Assembly (NCBI GenBank): GCA_012727555.1
Contig: JAAYGT010000175.1
Span: 1-43,947 of the forward strand
Length of the DNA: 43,947 bases
Direction of reading: 5' to 3'
From: Alcaligenaceae bacterium
Lineage (GTDB): Bacteria; Pseudomonadota; Gammaproteobacteria; Burkholderiales; Burkholderiaceae_B
Shown: piece after piece, positions 9,070-17,858 of the stretch
Numbering within the stretch: the first letter of the stretch is position 1
Layout of the letters: each line of letters begins with the position of its first letter
Program-made: the position numbers and the translations under genes
The notes under the pieces: generated by a model
What the model saw: only the letters and a program-made list of their open reading frames with translations
What the model was told of the DNA's origin: nothing
The model's database searches: none

Positions 9070-9533
9070 GCGAACTTGTAACCGGCCAAACCGTACCTGA
9101 CTTTACCGCGCCCGCCACCAGCGGTGATTTCACCCTGAACACCTGGCGTGGTCGCACACTTGTGCTTTTTTTCTACCCCAAAGACAACACACCGGGCTGC
9201 ACCACCGAAGCCCAAGGTTTTCGTGACCACATCACTGCTTTCGAACAGGCAGGCTGTCAGGTTGTGGGCATTTCGCGCGACTCTCTCAAATCGCACACAA
9301 ACTTCATCCAGAAACACGAACTGCCTTTCCCCCTGATCGCCGACACCGATGAAGCCGTATGCCAGTTGTTTGGCGTCATCAAGATGAAAAACATGTACGG
9401 TAAACAGGTCAGGGGCATCGAGCGCAGCACATTTGTCATTGATGCCCAGGGCGTGCTGCAGCACGCATGGCGAGGCGTGAAAGTGCCAGGCCACGTTGAA
9501 ACCGTGCTGAATGCTGTTCGCGAACTCGCCTGA
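9066..9533 (+). CDS. bcp: Thioredoxin-dependent peroxiredoxin, PrxQ/Bcp type
   Basis: A 155-aa peroxidase of the PrxQ/Bcp subfamily that reduces hydrogen peroxide and organic hydroperoxides with electrons from thioredoxin. The peroxidatic cysteine is in DNTPGCTTEA (Cys45). The residue five positions later, where E. coli Bcp has its resolving cysteine, is Gln50 (AQGFRD). Other cysteines are Cys64 and Cys99, so either a different resolving cysteine or a one-Cys mechanism is implied. The conserved RSTFVID strand is present. It is coupled to the upstream Mth938-like gene by ATGA. A weak hairpin (9548-9571) follows before the PhoH gene. Confidence 0.93.
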   Translation: MSELVTGQTVPDFTAPATSGDFTLNTWRGRTLVLFFYPKDNTPGCTTEAQGFRDHITAFEQAGCQVVGISRDSLKSHTNFIQKHELPFPLIADTDEAVCQLFGVIKMKNMYGKQVRGIERSTFVIDAQGVLQHAWRGVKVPGHVETVLNAVRELA

Positions 9534-9547
9534 TTTTATTGACGATC

Positions 9548-9571
9548 TGCCTGCAGGAATGCTCGCAGGCA
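9548..9571 (+). other. Short hairpin between bcp and the PhoH gene
   Basis: TGCCTGC (9548-9554) pairs with GCAGGCA (9565-9571) around a 10-base loop. There is no immediate T-run (a TTTT comes 9 bases later), so it is at most a weak terminator or mRNA-end structure. Confidence 0.3.
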
Positions 9572-9605
9572 CCTGAAACATTTTCCGCTCCCGGAGCCCG
9601 ACTTT

Positions 9606-11420
9606 ATGCCGCTACCCAAGTTACCGACCCGCATGGGTGACAAGGTTTCTTCCGATGCCCTCCTGAACAAGGCACCCACCCTGTCGGAAACCCCGGCTGC
9701 CGAGCCCGACAAGCCCGCCGGCCGGGCGGCTGCCAAACGCAGCCCACGAAAAACGGCGGCTCTGCTGCAGGCACCTGCAAGCCGCCCTGTGGTTGCGGCC
9801 CCTGCCGCCCAGGAAAACCTGCCTGCCCAGGCGCGCACTGCGCACGATGCCCCAAAGGCAGACCCCGTGCTGCAAGCAACGACAGAACCACGCGCAGGGG
9901 AACCGCCGGCACCTGCGGTTGCGAAAGCACGCACCGGAAAAGAAAGCCCCACGGCAAACCAAGCCCCCCCGAACGAAAACGGCAAACGCACACGCACCAA
10001 ACGCCAGAGCATTCCGGTGGAGCGCCGCAAGTTCTTCGTCCTCGACACCAACGTACTGCTGCACGACTCGAATTCGTTGTTCCGCTTCGAAGAGCACGAC
10101 ATCTTCCTGCCCATGATCGTTCTCGAAGAACTGGATCACCAGAAAAAAGGCATGTCGGAAGTGGCGCGCAACGCACGCCAGGTCAGCCGCTACCTGGATG
10201 GTCTGGCACAAAATCCCCATGCCTTTGAAAAAGGGGTGGCGCTTGACGCGCTGGGTCACCAGGAAGCCTCGGGCACCCTGCACTTCCAGACCCAGGCACT
10301 GCAAGCCACCTTGAGCATCGAACTACCGCTGGGCAAAGCCGACAACGCCATTCTTCATGTGGTGCAGGCCCTGCAGGCACAACATCCTGACCGCAGCGTC
10401 ATTCTGGTCTCCAAAGACATCAACATGCGGCTCAAGGCGCGTGCGCTGGGGTTGCAGGCCGAAGACTACCTGAACGATCACGTCATCGACGACTCCGACC
10501 TGCTCTACGACGGCGTCATGCCGCTGCCCGCCAATTTCTGGACCAAGCACGGCAAAGACGTTGAATCCTGGCAACAGTCGGGCACCACGTATTACCGGGT
10601 TCGCGGGCCTCTGTGCACCGGCTTCATCGTCAATCAGTTCCTGTATTTTGAAGGGGACATGCCCTTCCAGGCCCAGGTGCGCGAAGTCAGCGGCCGCAGT
10701 GCCATACTGGCCACATTGCGCGACTACAGCCATGCCAAGAACAACGTATGGGGGATCACGGCACGTAATCGTGAACAGAACTTTGCCCTGAACCTGCTCA
10801 TGAACCCCGACATCGATTTCGTGTCACTGCTGGGTCAGGCAGGCACCGGTAAAACACTGCTGGCCCTGGCAGCGGCACTGACACAAACCATCGAAACCAA
10901 GCGCTACAGCGAAATCATCATCACCCGGGCAACCGTGCCTGTAGGTGATGAAATCGGCTTCCTGCCCGGCACCGAAGAAGAGAAAATGCTGCCCTGGATG
11001 GGGGCCCTGGAAGACAACCTGGAAGTGCTTCATCTGGGGGGCTCCATGGCTACAATCACCGGCGGCACCGGTGTTGAACCGGGCCGTAACGCCACCATGG
11101 AACTGATCCGCTCCCGCATCAAGGTCAAATCCATGAGCTTCATGCGGGGCCGCACCTTCCTGAACAAGATTCTGATCATCGACGAAGCCCAGAACCTGAC
11201 CCCAAAACAGATGAAAACCCTGGTCACACGGGCCGGCCCCGGCACCAAGATCATCTGCCTGGGCAATATTGCCCAAATCGACACCCCCTACCTGACCGAA
11301 GGCAGTTCCGGCCTGACCTACGTGGTCGATCGTTTCAAAGGCTGGCCCCATGCCGGGCATGTCACCCTGCAACGTGGTGAACGCTCGCGTCTGGCTGACT
11401 ACGCCAGCGAGGCTCTCTGA
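9606..11420 (+). CDS. PIN-domain PhoH-family ATPase (PhoH2 type)
   Basis: A 604-aa fusion of an N-terminal PIN nuclease-like domain and a C-terminal PhoH ATPase, the PhoH2 architecture linked to RNA unwinding and cleavage in other bacteria. The PIN domain begins near residue 143 with the acidic motif VLDTNVLLHD. The ATPase has Walker A GQAGTGKT (Lys about 416) and Walker B ILIIDEAQN (Asp about 526). Residues 1-135 are an Ala/Pro/Lys-rich stretch that looks disordered. GGAG at 9594-9597 supports the ATG at 9606. The stop codon overlaps the pdxA start by one base. The RNA substrate is unknown. Confidence 0.92.
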   Translation: MPLPKLPTRMGDKVSSDALLNKAPTLSETPAAEPDKPAGRAAAKRSPRKTAALLQAPASRPVVAAPAAQENLPAQARTAHDAPKADPVLQATTEPRAGEPPAPAVAKARTGKESPTANQAPPNENGKRTRTKRQSIPVERRKFFVLDTNVLLHDSNSLFRFEEHDIFLPMIVLEELDHQKKGMSEVARNARQVSRYLDGLAQNPHAFEKGVALDALGHQEASGTLHFQTQALQATLSIELPLGKADNAILHVVQALQAQHPDRSVILVSKDINMRLKARALGLQAEDYLNDHVIDDSDLLYDGVMPLPANFWTKHGKDVESWQQSGTTYYRVRGPLCTGFIVNQFLYFEGDMPFQAQVREVSGRSAILATLRDYSHAKNNVWGITARNREQNFALNLLMNPDIDFVSLLGQAGTGKTLLALAAALTQTIETKRYSEIIITRATVPVGDEIGFLPGTEEEKMLPWMGALEDNLEVLHLGGSMATITGGTGVEPGRNATMELIRSRIKVKSMSFMRGRTFLNKILIIDEAQNLTPKQMKTLVTRAGPGTKIICLGNIAQIDTPYLTEGSSGLTYVVDRFKGWPHAGHVTLQRGERSRLADYASEAL

Positions 11421-12460
11421 TGTCACTGCATGCCCACGGCGCCAGCACCGGCACACCGGCCGCGTCAGCCACCTGCCCTGTTGGCATCACGTTGGGCGAT
11501 GCAGCCGGCATTGGCCCGGAAATCGTGACCAAACTGTTTGCCCAAGGCCTGCCCTGGCCGGCCGTGGTGTATGGGGATGCCGGCATTCTGGAACGTACCG
11601 TACGCGCGCTGGGCCTGCAGCCCACCCTGCGAGTTCAGGCGCACCTTCATCCGCCCCCCCATCTGCTTCCCTCATCCGTTGGCGGGGTCATTCATGTTCT
11701 GAACCGGTGGCAGCCTTTGCCCACCGACCTGAAAACAGGGCTCGTACAGGAAGCTGCAGGTCGGGGTGCCTACGAATACCTGTGCCATGCCACCGACGAC
11801 GCCCTGGCTGGCAAACTGCGGGCCATTGTCACAGCGCCGCTGCACAAGAAAGCCATGCAGGCGGCCGGCATTACGCAACCCGGACACACTGAAATCCTGG
11901 CTGAACGCAGCGGCGCTGCGCAGGTAGCCATGATGCTGGCGAACCGGGAACTGCGAGTCATTCTGGTAACCATCCACCTCCCGCTGGCCCAGGTAAGCCG
12001 CCAGATCACCTTTGAAAACGAACTGAACACGATACGACTGGCCCATCGAGCCTGCCGGCAAGCCGGCATCACGCACCCCCGGGTGGCCGTAGCCGGCCTG
12101 AACCCGCATGCCGGGGAACAGGGCCAATTTGGTCGAGAGGAAATCGAAATCATCGAACCCGCCATACGGCAGGCTCGCCAGGAAAACATTGACGCCAGCG
12201 GCCCCTGGCCAGGGGACACCATCTTCATGCGGGCACGCCGTGGCGAATTCGACATTGTGGTGGCCCAGTACCACGACCAGGGCCTGATACCCGTAAAGTA
12301 CTTGGGCGTGGATGAAGGCGTGAACGTAACAGTGGGACTACCCTTCGTGCGCACCAGTGTCGATCACGGCACGGCATTCGACATTGCCGGACATAACAAG
12401 GCCGACCCCGGTTCTCTGCGGGCGGCCTTCAACATGGCGCTTGAACTGACACACACTTGA
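11420..12460 (+). CDS. pdxA: 4-hydroxythreonine-4-phosphate dehydrogenase
   Basis: NAD-dependent enzyme of the DXP-dependent vitamin B6 pathway; it oxidises 4-phosphohydroxythreonine, and PdxJ uses the product. It is 346 aa. The N-terminal GITLGDAAGIGPEI motif, the metal-site region TAPLHKKAM...PGHTEILAE and the C-terminal VDHGTAFDIAG motif are all visible. About 18 residues precede the usual start of homology, but the ATG overlapping the PhoH-gene stop (TGATG) is the only sensible start. Many PLP enzymes are encoded nearby (alr, alaC, thrC, hisC), though that may be coincidence. Confidence 0.96.
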   Translation: MSLHAHGASTGTPAASATCPVGITLGDAAGIGPEIVTKLFAQGLPWPAVVYGDAGILERTVRALGLQPTLRVQAHLHPPPHLLPSSVGGVIHVLNRWQPLPTDLKTGLVQEAAGRGAYEYLCHATDDALAGKLRAIVTAPLHKKAMQAAGITQPGHTEILAERSGAAQVAMMLANRELRVILVTIHLPLAQVSRQITFENELNTIRLAHRACRQAGITHPRVAVAGLNPHAGEQGQFGREEIEIIEPAIRQARQENIDASGPWPGDTIFMRARRGEFDIVVAQYHDQGLIPVKYLGVDEGVNVTVGLPFVRTSVDHGTAFDIAGHNKADPGSLRAAFNMALELTHT

Positions 12461-12504
12461 AAGAACGACACGAGGCCTGTGTGAAATCAGTAGCACTGCC
12501 CTGA

Positions 12505-12548
12505 GGTGTTGTCGGGGTGCGGGAGCGCTCCCGCACCCCGACAACACC
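12505..12548. repeat. Perfect 44-bp palindrome between convergent pdxA and rpoD
   Basis: Two 22-base arms with no spacer: GGTGTTGTCGGGGTGCGGGAGC at 12505-12526 (arm begins GGTGTTGTCGGGG and ends GCGGGAGC) is exactly reverse-complemented at 12527-12548. Transcribed from either side it would fold into a very stable GC-rich hairpin, so it may act as a bidirectional terminator for pdxA (+) and rpoD (-). It has no flanking T-run on either strand, which is atypical for an intrinsic terminator. Confidence 0.85.
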
Positions 12549-12615
12549 GGCAAAGCATACCCACACCCCAGGCAAGAACACCCGCCAAACAGCTGAACCA
12601 CCAGTCGCAGACTGG

Positions 12616-14859
12616 TTATTCCCCCTCGAGGAAACTCTTGAGTTTGTCGGCGCGACTGGGGTGACGCAGTTTGCGCAAAGCCTTGGCCTCGATCTGGCGA
12701 ATGCGTTCACGCGTGACATCGAACTGTTTGCCGACCTCTTCCAGGGTTTGGTCTGTGCTCATTTCAATACCGAAGCGCATGCGCAGCACCTTGGCTTCAC
12801 GCGGGGTAAGCGAATCGAGCACTTCCTTGACCACATCGCGCATGGAACCATGCAAGGCAGACTCTGCCGGCGACAGCGTACCGGTATCCTCGATGAAGTC
12901 GCCCAGATGGGAGTCGTCATCATCGCCGATGGGCGTTTCCATGGAAATGGGTTCCTTGGCGATTTTGAGGATCTTGCGCACCTTGTCTTCGGGCATGTCC
13001 ATTTTCTGGGCCAGAGTGGCAGGATCGGGCTCGGCGCCGGTTTCCTGCAAAATCTGGCGATTGATACGATTCATTTTGTTGATCGTTTCAATCATGTGTA
13101 CCGGAATACGAATGGTGCGTGCCTGGTCTGCAATCGACCGCGTGATCGCCTGACGAATCCACCAGGTGGCATACGTAGAGAACTTGTAGCCACGGCGATA
13201 CTCGAACTTGTCGACTGCTTTCATAAGACCAATGTTGCCTTCCTGAATGAGATCAAGGAATTGCAGGCCACGGTTGGTGTATTTCTTGGCAATCGAAATA
13301 ACCAGACGCAGGTTGGCTTCAGTCATTTCGCGCTTGGCCTTGCGTGCCTTGGCCTCGCCTGTGGCCATGCGCTTGTTGACATCTTTCAGGTCTTTCAGGG
13401 GCAGCACCACGCTGGACTGCAACGCAATCAACTTTTGCTGGATCTCATGCACGGCAGGCACATGGCGCTCCAGCGTTTCCGAATACGCATGGCCGGCGGC
13501 CACTTCAGCGAGAACCCAGTTCAGATTGGTTTCATTGCCGGGGAAAGCCTTGATGAAATGCGCACGCGGCATACCGGCGCGATCAACGCAAGCGTGCAGG
13601 ATGGCACGCTCGTGCTTGCGCACCTCGGCCACTTGTTCACGCAGGGTATCAGCCAGCTTTTCAACCATTTTTGCGGTAAAACGGATGCCCATGAGTTCGT
13701 TCAGGATCGCTTCCTGAGCCTGGGCGTATTCAGGTGCCTGGTAACCTTCGCTCTCGAAGGCTTTGCGCATCTTGCCGAACCAGTCGCCAATGGCATCGAA
13801 TTTCTTGAGCGACTTGGTGCGCAGGTATTCGAGCTGCTTGCTGCTCATGCCACCTGCAGGACCATCTTCGCTTTCATCGCTGTCAACGGAAACACCGGCA
13901 CCTGCGTATTCCTCACCTTCCTGGTCGATCAGGCCATCGACGATCTCATCGATCTCGATGGTGCCATCACGAACGCGCTCAACGTGCTGGAGAATTTCAT
14001 TGACCGTGGTCGGGCAGGCGGCAATGGCCATGACCATGTGCTTCAGGCCGTCTTCGATACGCTTGGCGATTTCAATTTCGCCCTCGCGGGTGAGCAGCTC
14101 GACGGACCCCATTTCGCGCATGTACATACGAACCGGATCGGTCGTACGGCCAAAATCGGAGTCAACCGTGGTCAGTGCCGCTTCCGCTTCATCTTCCACG
14201 TCGTCGTCGCTGGCAGCCACCGGTGCGTTATCGCTCATGAGCAGCGTTTCAGCATCGGGCGCCTGATCGTAGACGGCGATCCCCATATCGCTGAAGGTGC
14301 TGATAATGCCGTCGATGGCTTCAGCATCGACCAGATCATCGGGCAGATGATCGTTGATTTCACCGTAGGTCAGGTAACCACGCTCTTTACCGAGCTTGAT
14401 CAACACTTTAAGGCGATTGCGGCGCGCCTCTTGTTCCTCGGGGGTCAGTTGGCCACGCGCTGGAATGTCTTTTTCGCCTTTACCGCGTTTGGCACCCCGT
14501 TTGGGCATGGGCTTGAAATCAGGAATGATTTCAACATCGCCGGTGTCGTCGTCGTTGAAATCAACCGTGTCGTTATTTGCATTCTTGGCGGGGCGTCCGG
14601 GACGGCGTCCGCTGGGCACGGCGCGCGAAGCAGCCGTTTTGGCTGCCGGTTTGTCGGCGGTTTTGGCCGCTGTTTTACGGGCGGTTGTCTTGCGCGCCGT
14701 TTTGGCAGCCGCCTTGGTTTCGGTACCCGCAGCATCCGATCTGGCTGCCTTGACGGCTACCGTTTTCTTGTCGGTGGTTTTGCTGGTGGCAGCGAGTGTT
14801 CTGGTCTTTTTGACTGTGTCATCAGATACCAGGGGGGTTTTGCCAGTCGATTGGGTCAT
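12616..14859 (-). CDS. rpoD: RNA polymerase primary sigma factor (sigma-70)
   Basis: Housekeeping sigma factor that directs RNA polymerase to -10/-35 promoters. It is 747 aa against 613 in E. coli. The first ~90 residues are Lys/Ala/Thr-rich and histone H1-like, followed by an acidic patch; region 1.1 starts near residue 140. The conserved core is intact: region 2 ([36 protein letters not shown]) and region 4 ([37 protein letters not shown]). GGAAG before the ATG is the ribosome site. It is last in rpsU-dnaG-rpoD, with 244 bp after dnaG that hold a consensus -10, suggesting its own promoter. Confidence 0.98.
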   Translation of the reverse strand: MTQSTGKTPLVSDDTVKKTRTLAATSKTTDKKTVAVKAARSDAAGTETKAAAKTARKTTARKTAAKTADKPAAKTAASRAVPSGRRPGRPAKNANNDTVDFNDDDTGDVEIIPDFKPMPKRGAKRGKGEKDIPARGQLTPEEQEARRNRLKVLIKLGKERGYLTYGEINDHLPDDLVDAEAIDGIISTFSDMGIAVYDQAPDAETLLMSDNAPVAASDDDVEDEAEAALTTVDSDFGRTTDPVRMYMREMGSVELLTREGEIEIAKRIEDGLKHMVMAIAACPTTVNEILQHVERVRDGTIEIDEIVDGLIDQEGEEYAGAGVSVDSDESEDGPAGGMSSKQLEYLRTKSLKKFDAIGDWFGKMRKAFESEGYQAPEYAQAQEAILNELMGIRFTAKMVEKLADTLREQVAEVRKHERAILHACVDRAGMPRAHFIKAFPGNETNLNWVLAEVAAGHAYSETLERHVPAVHEIQQKLIALQSSVVLPLKDLKDVNKRMATGEAKARKAKREMTEANLRLVISIAKKYTNRGLQFLDLIQEGNIGLMKAVDKFEYRRGYKFSTYATWWIRQAITRSIADQARTIRIPVHMIETINKMNRINRQILQETGAEPDPATLAQKMDMPEDKVRKILKIAKEPISMETPIGDDDDSHLGDFIEDTGTLSPAESALHGSMRDVVKEVLDSLTPREAKVLRMRFGIEMSTDQTLEEVGKQFDVTRERIRQIEAKALRKLRHPSRADKLKSFLEGE

Positions 14860-15091
14860 AGTCGCTTCCGTGAATGCAAACGCACGCCCGATTCCACGAT
14901 GAACGGGGCGTGATGCAAGAGCAAAAATGGTTGTACACCACCCGTGAATACCGCCCGAGGCCCCAGAAACGAACTATTCGCATGCATAATCATGTATTTC
15001 CCTGCTATTTTGGCAAAGGGACACCCTGGCGAACAATTACAAAATCAGTGGCTACAGCGCTGCGCAAACACAAGCCTTGTGCAAACCTTTG

Positions 15092-15097
15092 ATTATA
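15092..15097 (-). promoter_or_regulatory. Consensus -10 box (TATAAT) upstream of rpoD
   Basis: TATAAT on the minus strand just after the dnaG stop and about 230 bases before the rpoD ATG. No good -35 is visible at 16-18 bases upstream, which falls within the 3' end of dnaG. Internal rpoD promoters near dnaG are known in E. coli. The gap 14860-15103 otherwise shows only a small CACAAG-CTTGTG hairpin near 15070 and no gene. Confidence 0.4.
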
Positions 15098-15103
15098 CTG
15101 CAG

Positions 15104-17401
15104 TTAACGCATGCCTATACCAGCTATGAGCGCCATGCGTCGGGAAAGTTCCTGATAACGTACTTTCGAAGCCTCATCGGTCAGGCCTGATGCGATCAAG
15201 TCGGATTGCTCGGCCTTGATGGCTTCCAGCTCGATGCGCCTGAGCGCATCACTCCATTCGGCCTCTGGATCAGGCAGGTCGTCCTGCCCCATCAACTCGC
15301 GAGCCAAGGGCTGCAAAACCTCGTGCAGTTCGGAACCGGACTCGGCAGCCTGCAACAACGCACCCGCATGCCCGGCACCACTGGCGTTGATCAGGGTAAT
15401 GAGATCCTTGACAAGAACCATATGCGGGCCATGTTCCAGAATTTCAAGCTCCTGGTCACCCAGCCCGGTAACCAACCCCGGATGAGCGAACAAAAGCCTG
15501 AGCACCCGCTTGGCCATGGGGGTGACAGACCGTGCAGCCCCCCGGGGGGCTACCATGGTTGCCGCTGTACGAGCCTTGCCCTGGCCCTTGCCCCCCCAGG
15601 CACCACGCGCATTGTGCTGCCCCCCGGACCCGAAGCTGCGCGCTTCATCACTGCCTTGCCGGGCAAAACGAGTGCGAGACACACCGGCGTAAGGGGCATC
15701 ATGAGGGCGCGCAGCATACGCGCCCTGCGGATCATCAACGGGCGAAAAATACCCTGAATCGGCAGGCATAGCATATAGATCGGGCACAGGAGCAGAGCCC
15801 GCAAACGCATACTCATCAAAGCCGGCATCTGGATCAGTGTCGCCGTGATGAGCATAAGCCCCCTGGACCAGGGAGTCGAACTCCGGATCATACCCGTCTG
15901 CATCATGCGATTGTTCCGAAGCCCGCGAACCGGCAGCTGCGCTGCCACGACGCTCGGCATCGGCCACTGAAGCCACCCGCGCATCAGGCGACGAGGCCAA
16001 TGTAACCCGTGATGAATAGCCTTTCCCCTGAATCGCGCTGACAGGCACCAGGCCATCAGCCTGGGGCTGCCGAGCCAGTTCGGCATCAACCGCAGAAACA
16101 GGCGATGGCACCGCACGCGCCAAAAGCCCCGATAATTCCTCCGGGGTGAGCAAAACCATACGGGCAAATTCGCGCTCGATCTGCACCCGCAATGCCGACT
16201 CAGGCAACTGGGCCAGCAAAGGTGCGGCCTCGTGCACACACGCTGCACGCCCCTCCGCCTCGCCCATCGGGTGGCGCGAAGCAAGCTCTTCAAGCAGGAA
16301 GCGCGACAACGGCATGGCCTCATCAACCGTTGCACGAAATGCCTCGATACCCAGTTCACGCACGTAGGAATCAGGATCGTGCGCTGCCGGCAAAAACAAA
16401 AAACGCATGGAGACATCGTCGCGAACCAGCGGCAAGCATGTGACAAGCGCTTTCCAGGCCGCACGACGACCGGCCGCATCGCCATCGAAACTGAATACAA
16501 TGCGCGATGAGGCGCGAATCAGTTTCTGGACATGATGCGGCGTGGTCGCGGTTCCAAGCGTTGCCACCGCATTGAACAAACCATGCTGTGCCAGACCAAC
16601 GACATCCATATAGCCCTCGACAACGAGGACAAAACCTTCTTTGCGGATACCGGTGCGCCCTTCCCAGAGCCCATAAAGCTCATGCCCCTTGGAAAACAAA
16701 GGCGTTTCGGGCGAATTCAGGTATTTGGGTTCGCCTTTGCCGACAATGCGCCCGCCAAAGCCAATAAGCTTGCCACGGCTGTTGCGAATGGGGAACATGA
16801 TGCGCTCGCGAAACCGGTCGTAGCGACGACCATCTTCGGACGCAATGACCAGACCGCACTCGACCAGCAACGGGTCTTCATAGTCGGAAAATACCTGAGC
16901 AAGGCCTCGACGATCCGTACCCGACCACCCCAGGCCAAACAACGCCGCCGTTTGACCTGTCAGCCCACGCTGCTTCAAGTAGTTTATTGCGTGCTCGGAA
17001 CCCTTGAGTAACCGTACATAGTGTGCCTGGGCCGCATCGAGCAATTGCTGATGACGCGAAACTTCTTCACGCCGCCTGCGATCTGCCTGGGTTTGTCGCG
17101 GTGAACGGATTTCCTGAGGCACACTGAGACCTACACTGGAGGCCAATGTACGCACAGCTTCGGGAAAGGACGCGCCCGTATGCTCGATCAGAAAGGTGAT
17201 GGCCGTACCATGGGCACCACAACCGAAACAGTGATAAAACTGTTTGGCAGGACTGACAGTAAAAGACGGGGATTTTTCGTTGTGGAAGGGACACAGGCCA
17301 AGCAAGTTGGCCCCACCCTTGCGCAAATTGACATAGCGACCAACGACATCGGTGATATCAACACGCGCCAACAATTCCTGAACGAAGGATTCAGGTATCA
17401 T
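15104..17401 (-). CDS. dnaG: DNA primase
   Basis: Makes RNA primers for replication forks together with DnaB. It is 765 aa, clearly longer than the usual 580-650. The N-terminal CHC2 zinc finger has Cys37, His40, Cys58 and Cys61. The TOPRIM catalytic part shows VVEGYMDV (Glu about 262) and SFDGDAAGRRA. The C-terminal helicase-binding domain starts near residue 627 (TPMAKRVLRLL). Between them, residues about 430-625 are a Ser/Ala/Gly/Asp-rich stretch with little predicted order, which accounts for the extra length. The gene is 45 bp after rpsU, and its ribosome site (GGGGG) lies in a hairpin. Confidence 0.97.
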   Translation of the reverse strand: MIPESFVQELLARVDITDVVGRYVNLRKGGANLLGLCPFHNEKSPSFTVSPAKQFYHCFGCGAHGTAITFLIEHTGASFPEAVRTLASSVGLSVPQEIRSPRQTQADRRRREEVSRHQQLLDAAQAHYVRLLKGSEHAINYLKQRGLTGQTAALFGLGWSGTDRRGLAQVFSDYEDPLLVECGLVIASEDGRRYDRFRERIMFPIRNSRGKLIGFGGRIVGKGEPKYLNSPETPLFSKGHELYGLWEGRTGIRKEGFVLVVEGYMDVVGLAQHGLFNAVATLGTATTPHHVQKLIRASSRIVFSFDGDAAGRRAAWKALVTCLPLVRDDVSMRFLFLPAAHDPDSYVRELGIEAFRATVDEAMPLSRFLLEELASRHPMGEAEGRAACVHEAAPLLAQLPESALRVQIEREFARMVLLTPEELSGLLARAVPSPVSAVDAELARQPQADGLVPVSAIQGKGYSSRVTLASSPDARVASVADAERRGSAAAGSRASEQSHDADGYDPEFDSLVQGAYAHHGDTDPDAGFDEYAFAGSAPVPDLYAMPADSGYFSPVDDPQGAYAARPHDAPYAGVSRTRFARQGSDEARSFGSGGQHNARGAWGGKGQGKARTAATMVAPRGAARSVTPMAKRVLRLLFAHPGLVTGLGDQELEILEHGPHMVLVKDLITLINASGAGHAGALLQAAESGSELHEVLQPLARELMGQDDLPDPEAEWSDALRRIELEAIKAEQSDLIASGLTDEASKVRYQELSRRMALIAGIGMR

Positions 17402-17407
17402 GAACAG

Positions 17408-17432
17408 AACCCCCGCCAGGTAGCAAGGGGTT
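17408..17432 (-). promoter_or_regulatory. Hairpin covering the dnaG ribosome-binding site
   Basis: In the rpsU-dnaG gap, AACCCC (RNA-sense; 17427-17432) can pair with GGGGTT (17408-17413). The G-run that serves as the dnaG Shine-Dalgarno lies in the 3' arm, about 9 bases before the ATG at 17401. There is no poly-U, so it is more likely a translational brake or processing structure than a terminator. Low dnaG expression relative to rpsU is known for this operon in E. coli; the mechanism here is inference. Confidence 0.45.
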
Positions 17433-17446
17433 TGCCACGGCTATGA

Positions 17447-17659
17447 TCAGTACAGGCGGGGAGGCAGTTGCTGGCTGCGAATACGCTTGTAGTGACGCTT
17501 GACGGCAGCAGCGTGCTTGCGCTTGCGCTCGGCCGTGGGTTTTTCATAGAATTCGCGCGAACGCAGTTCGGTCAGAAGGCCGATTTTTTCAATTGTGCGC
17601 TTGAAGCGACGCAAAGCGGCTTCAAAGGGCTCGTTTTCTTTCAGACGAACGGTAGGCAT
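17447..17659 (-). CDS. rpsU: 30S ribosomal protein S21
   Basis: 70-aa basic ribosomal protein, first gene of the macromolecular synthesis operon rpsU-dnaG-rpoD. The sequence ([20 protein letters not shown] at the start, [14 protein letters not shown] near the end) is the standard S21 pattern. A likely -10 element TAGAAT (minus strand, 17714-17719) lies 55 bases upstream of the ATG, without a clear -35. Conserved order and length make the call secure. Confidence 0.97.
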   Translation of the reverse strand: MPTVRLKENEPFEAALRRFKRTIEKIGLLTELRSREFYEKPTAERKRKHAAAVKRHYKRIRSQQLPPRLY

Positions 17660-17753
17660 GTAATGGCAAGTCTCAGGTTAAATTGGAACAATAAAAACAA
17701 AGATTAGCTTGCGATTCTAGCACGGAAAGCGGTTCATTGGCCACCAATGATTG

Positions 17754-17777
17754 AAACCCGGGCAATTACCCGGGTTT
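17754..17777 (-). terminator. Hairpin downstream of the phosphoribosyltransferase gene
   Basis: AAACCCGGG (17754-17762) and CCCGGGTTT (17769-17777) form a 9-bp stem with a 6-base loop. On the minus strand it is about 80 bases past the phosphoribosyltransferase stop and ends in GGGTTTC. The plus strand has the longer T-run (TTTTT) but no gene upstream. It separates the phosphoribosyltransferase from the rpsU promoter region. Confidence 0.55.
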
Positions 17778-17858
17778 TTCACAAACGGAACGCTTCGTGC
17801 AAATAACCACAAACCCGTGATGCCAGCCATGAAATACCCACGGAGCATCAAATACGGA

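Noticed and set aside
12517..14913. 798-codon open frame on the plus strand opposite rpoD
   Set aside because: It is a mirror of the GC-biased rpoD coding strand; the peptide has no family resemblance, and RpoD on the other strand is certain.
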